Assembly: GCA_026785985.1 (NCBI GenBank)
Contig: JAJAYX010000626.1
Location: 1-6,115, forward strand
Source: Rudanella sp.
GTDB taxonomy: Bacteria > Bacteroidota > Bacteroidia > Cytophagales > Spirosomataceae
DNA: 6,115 bases
Reading direction: 5' to 3'
Shown here: positions 6,034-6,115 of the stretch, one piece after another
How the letters are laid out: every line of letters begins with the position of its first letter
Numbering within the stretch: position 1 is the first letter of the stretch
Made by a program: the position numbers and the translations under genes
The notes under the pieces: generated by a model
What the model was told of the DNA's origin: nothing
Database searches by the model: none
What the model saw: only the letters and a program-made list of their open reading frames with translations

Positions 6034-6114
6034 TTACTGTAAAATAGACCGGGGATGATCGAGCGTTAAAACCTTGCCGAAGAACCCGTTTTCGGCGTTC
6101 AACCGCTTCAGGAA
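6034..6114 (-). CDS. Probable 3' end of an unidentified gene running in from the right edge (partial)
   Basis: On the minus strand, one frame is open from base 6114 to a TAA at 6036-6034. It encodes 26 residues that start FLKRLNAENG and end DHPRSILQ. Codon choice (CTG, CGG, GGC, CCC) resembles the G/C-richer genes of the window, and the amino-acid composition looks protein-like. The family is not recognised. It would lie about 108 bases upstream of, and in the same direction as, the Rad52-family gene. Other frames here are also open over this short distance, so the call is weak. Confidence 0.38.
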   Translation of the reverse strand, partial: FLKRLNAENGFFGKVLTLDHPRSILQ

Positions 6115-6115
6115 C

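Overview
The window most likely comes from a member of the Bacteroidota, probably of the Spirosoma/Cytophagales kind. This is inferred from three things. The genes lack Shine-Dalgarno sequences and have A/T-rich or very short leaders. One gene carries a TAnnTTTG-type -7 promoter element directly before its ATG. The penicillin-binding protein has the long linker between its two catalytic domains that I associate with this phylum. No species call is possible from the sequence alone.

Layout. Bases 3-1223 (+) hold the 3' part of a gene whose start lies before the window: about 105 residues of coiled coil followed by a Rossmann-type, methyltransferase-like domain, ending in the tail EDDDLPF. That tail is the same as the acidic tip of bacterial single-stranded DNA-binding protein (SSB). 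The segment before base 533 has no in-frame ATG, so an ATG-based gene finder would start the gene too late. Eleven bases later comes an AlkB-family 2-oxoglutarate/Fe(II) dioxygenase of the ALKBH2/3 type (1235-1990, +), probably in the same operon. An Rpn/PD-(D/E)XK 'recombination-promoting nuclease' gene follows (2046-2915, +), with its own promoter-like element and an internal 16-bp tandem duplication. Next is a complete class A penicillin-binding protein of the PBP1A type (2959-5301, +), then a 13-bp-stem inverted repeat in the convergent gap. On the minus strand lie a compact Rad52/Rad22-family annealing protein (5426-5926) and, at the right edge, the probable last 26 codons of another gene.

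How it fits together. The left third (methyltransferase-like protein plus AlkB) is visibly A/T-rich, while the PBP gene and the right end are G/C-richer. The left part therefore looks like accessory DNA next to core genome, with the Rpn nuclease, a mobile-type gene, at the junction. The most interesting unit is the left pair: a coiled-coil methyltransferase-like protein with an SSB-like tail, tightly linked to a probable nucleic-acid demethylase. Its function is not known to me. A role at single-stranded DNA during alkylation repair or defence is a hypothesis. PBP1A is an ordinary cell-wall gene, and its presence here looks like chromosomal context rather than part of that system.
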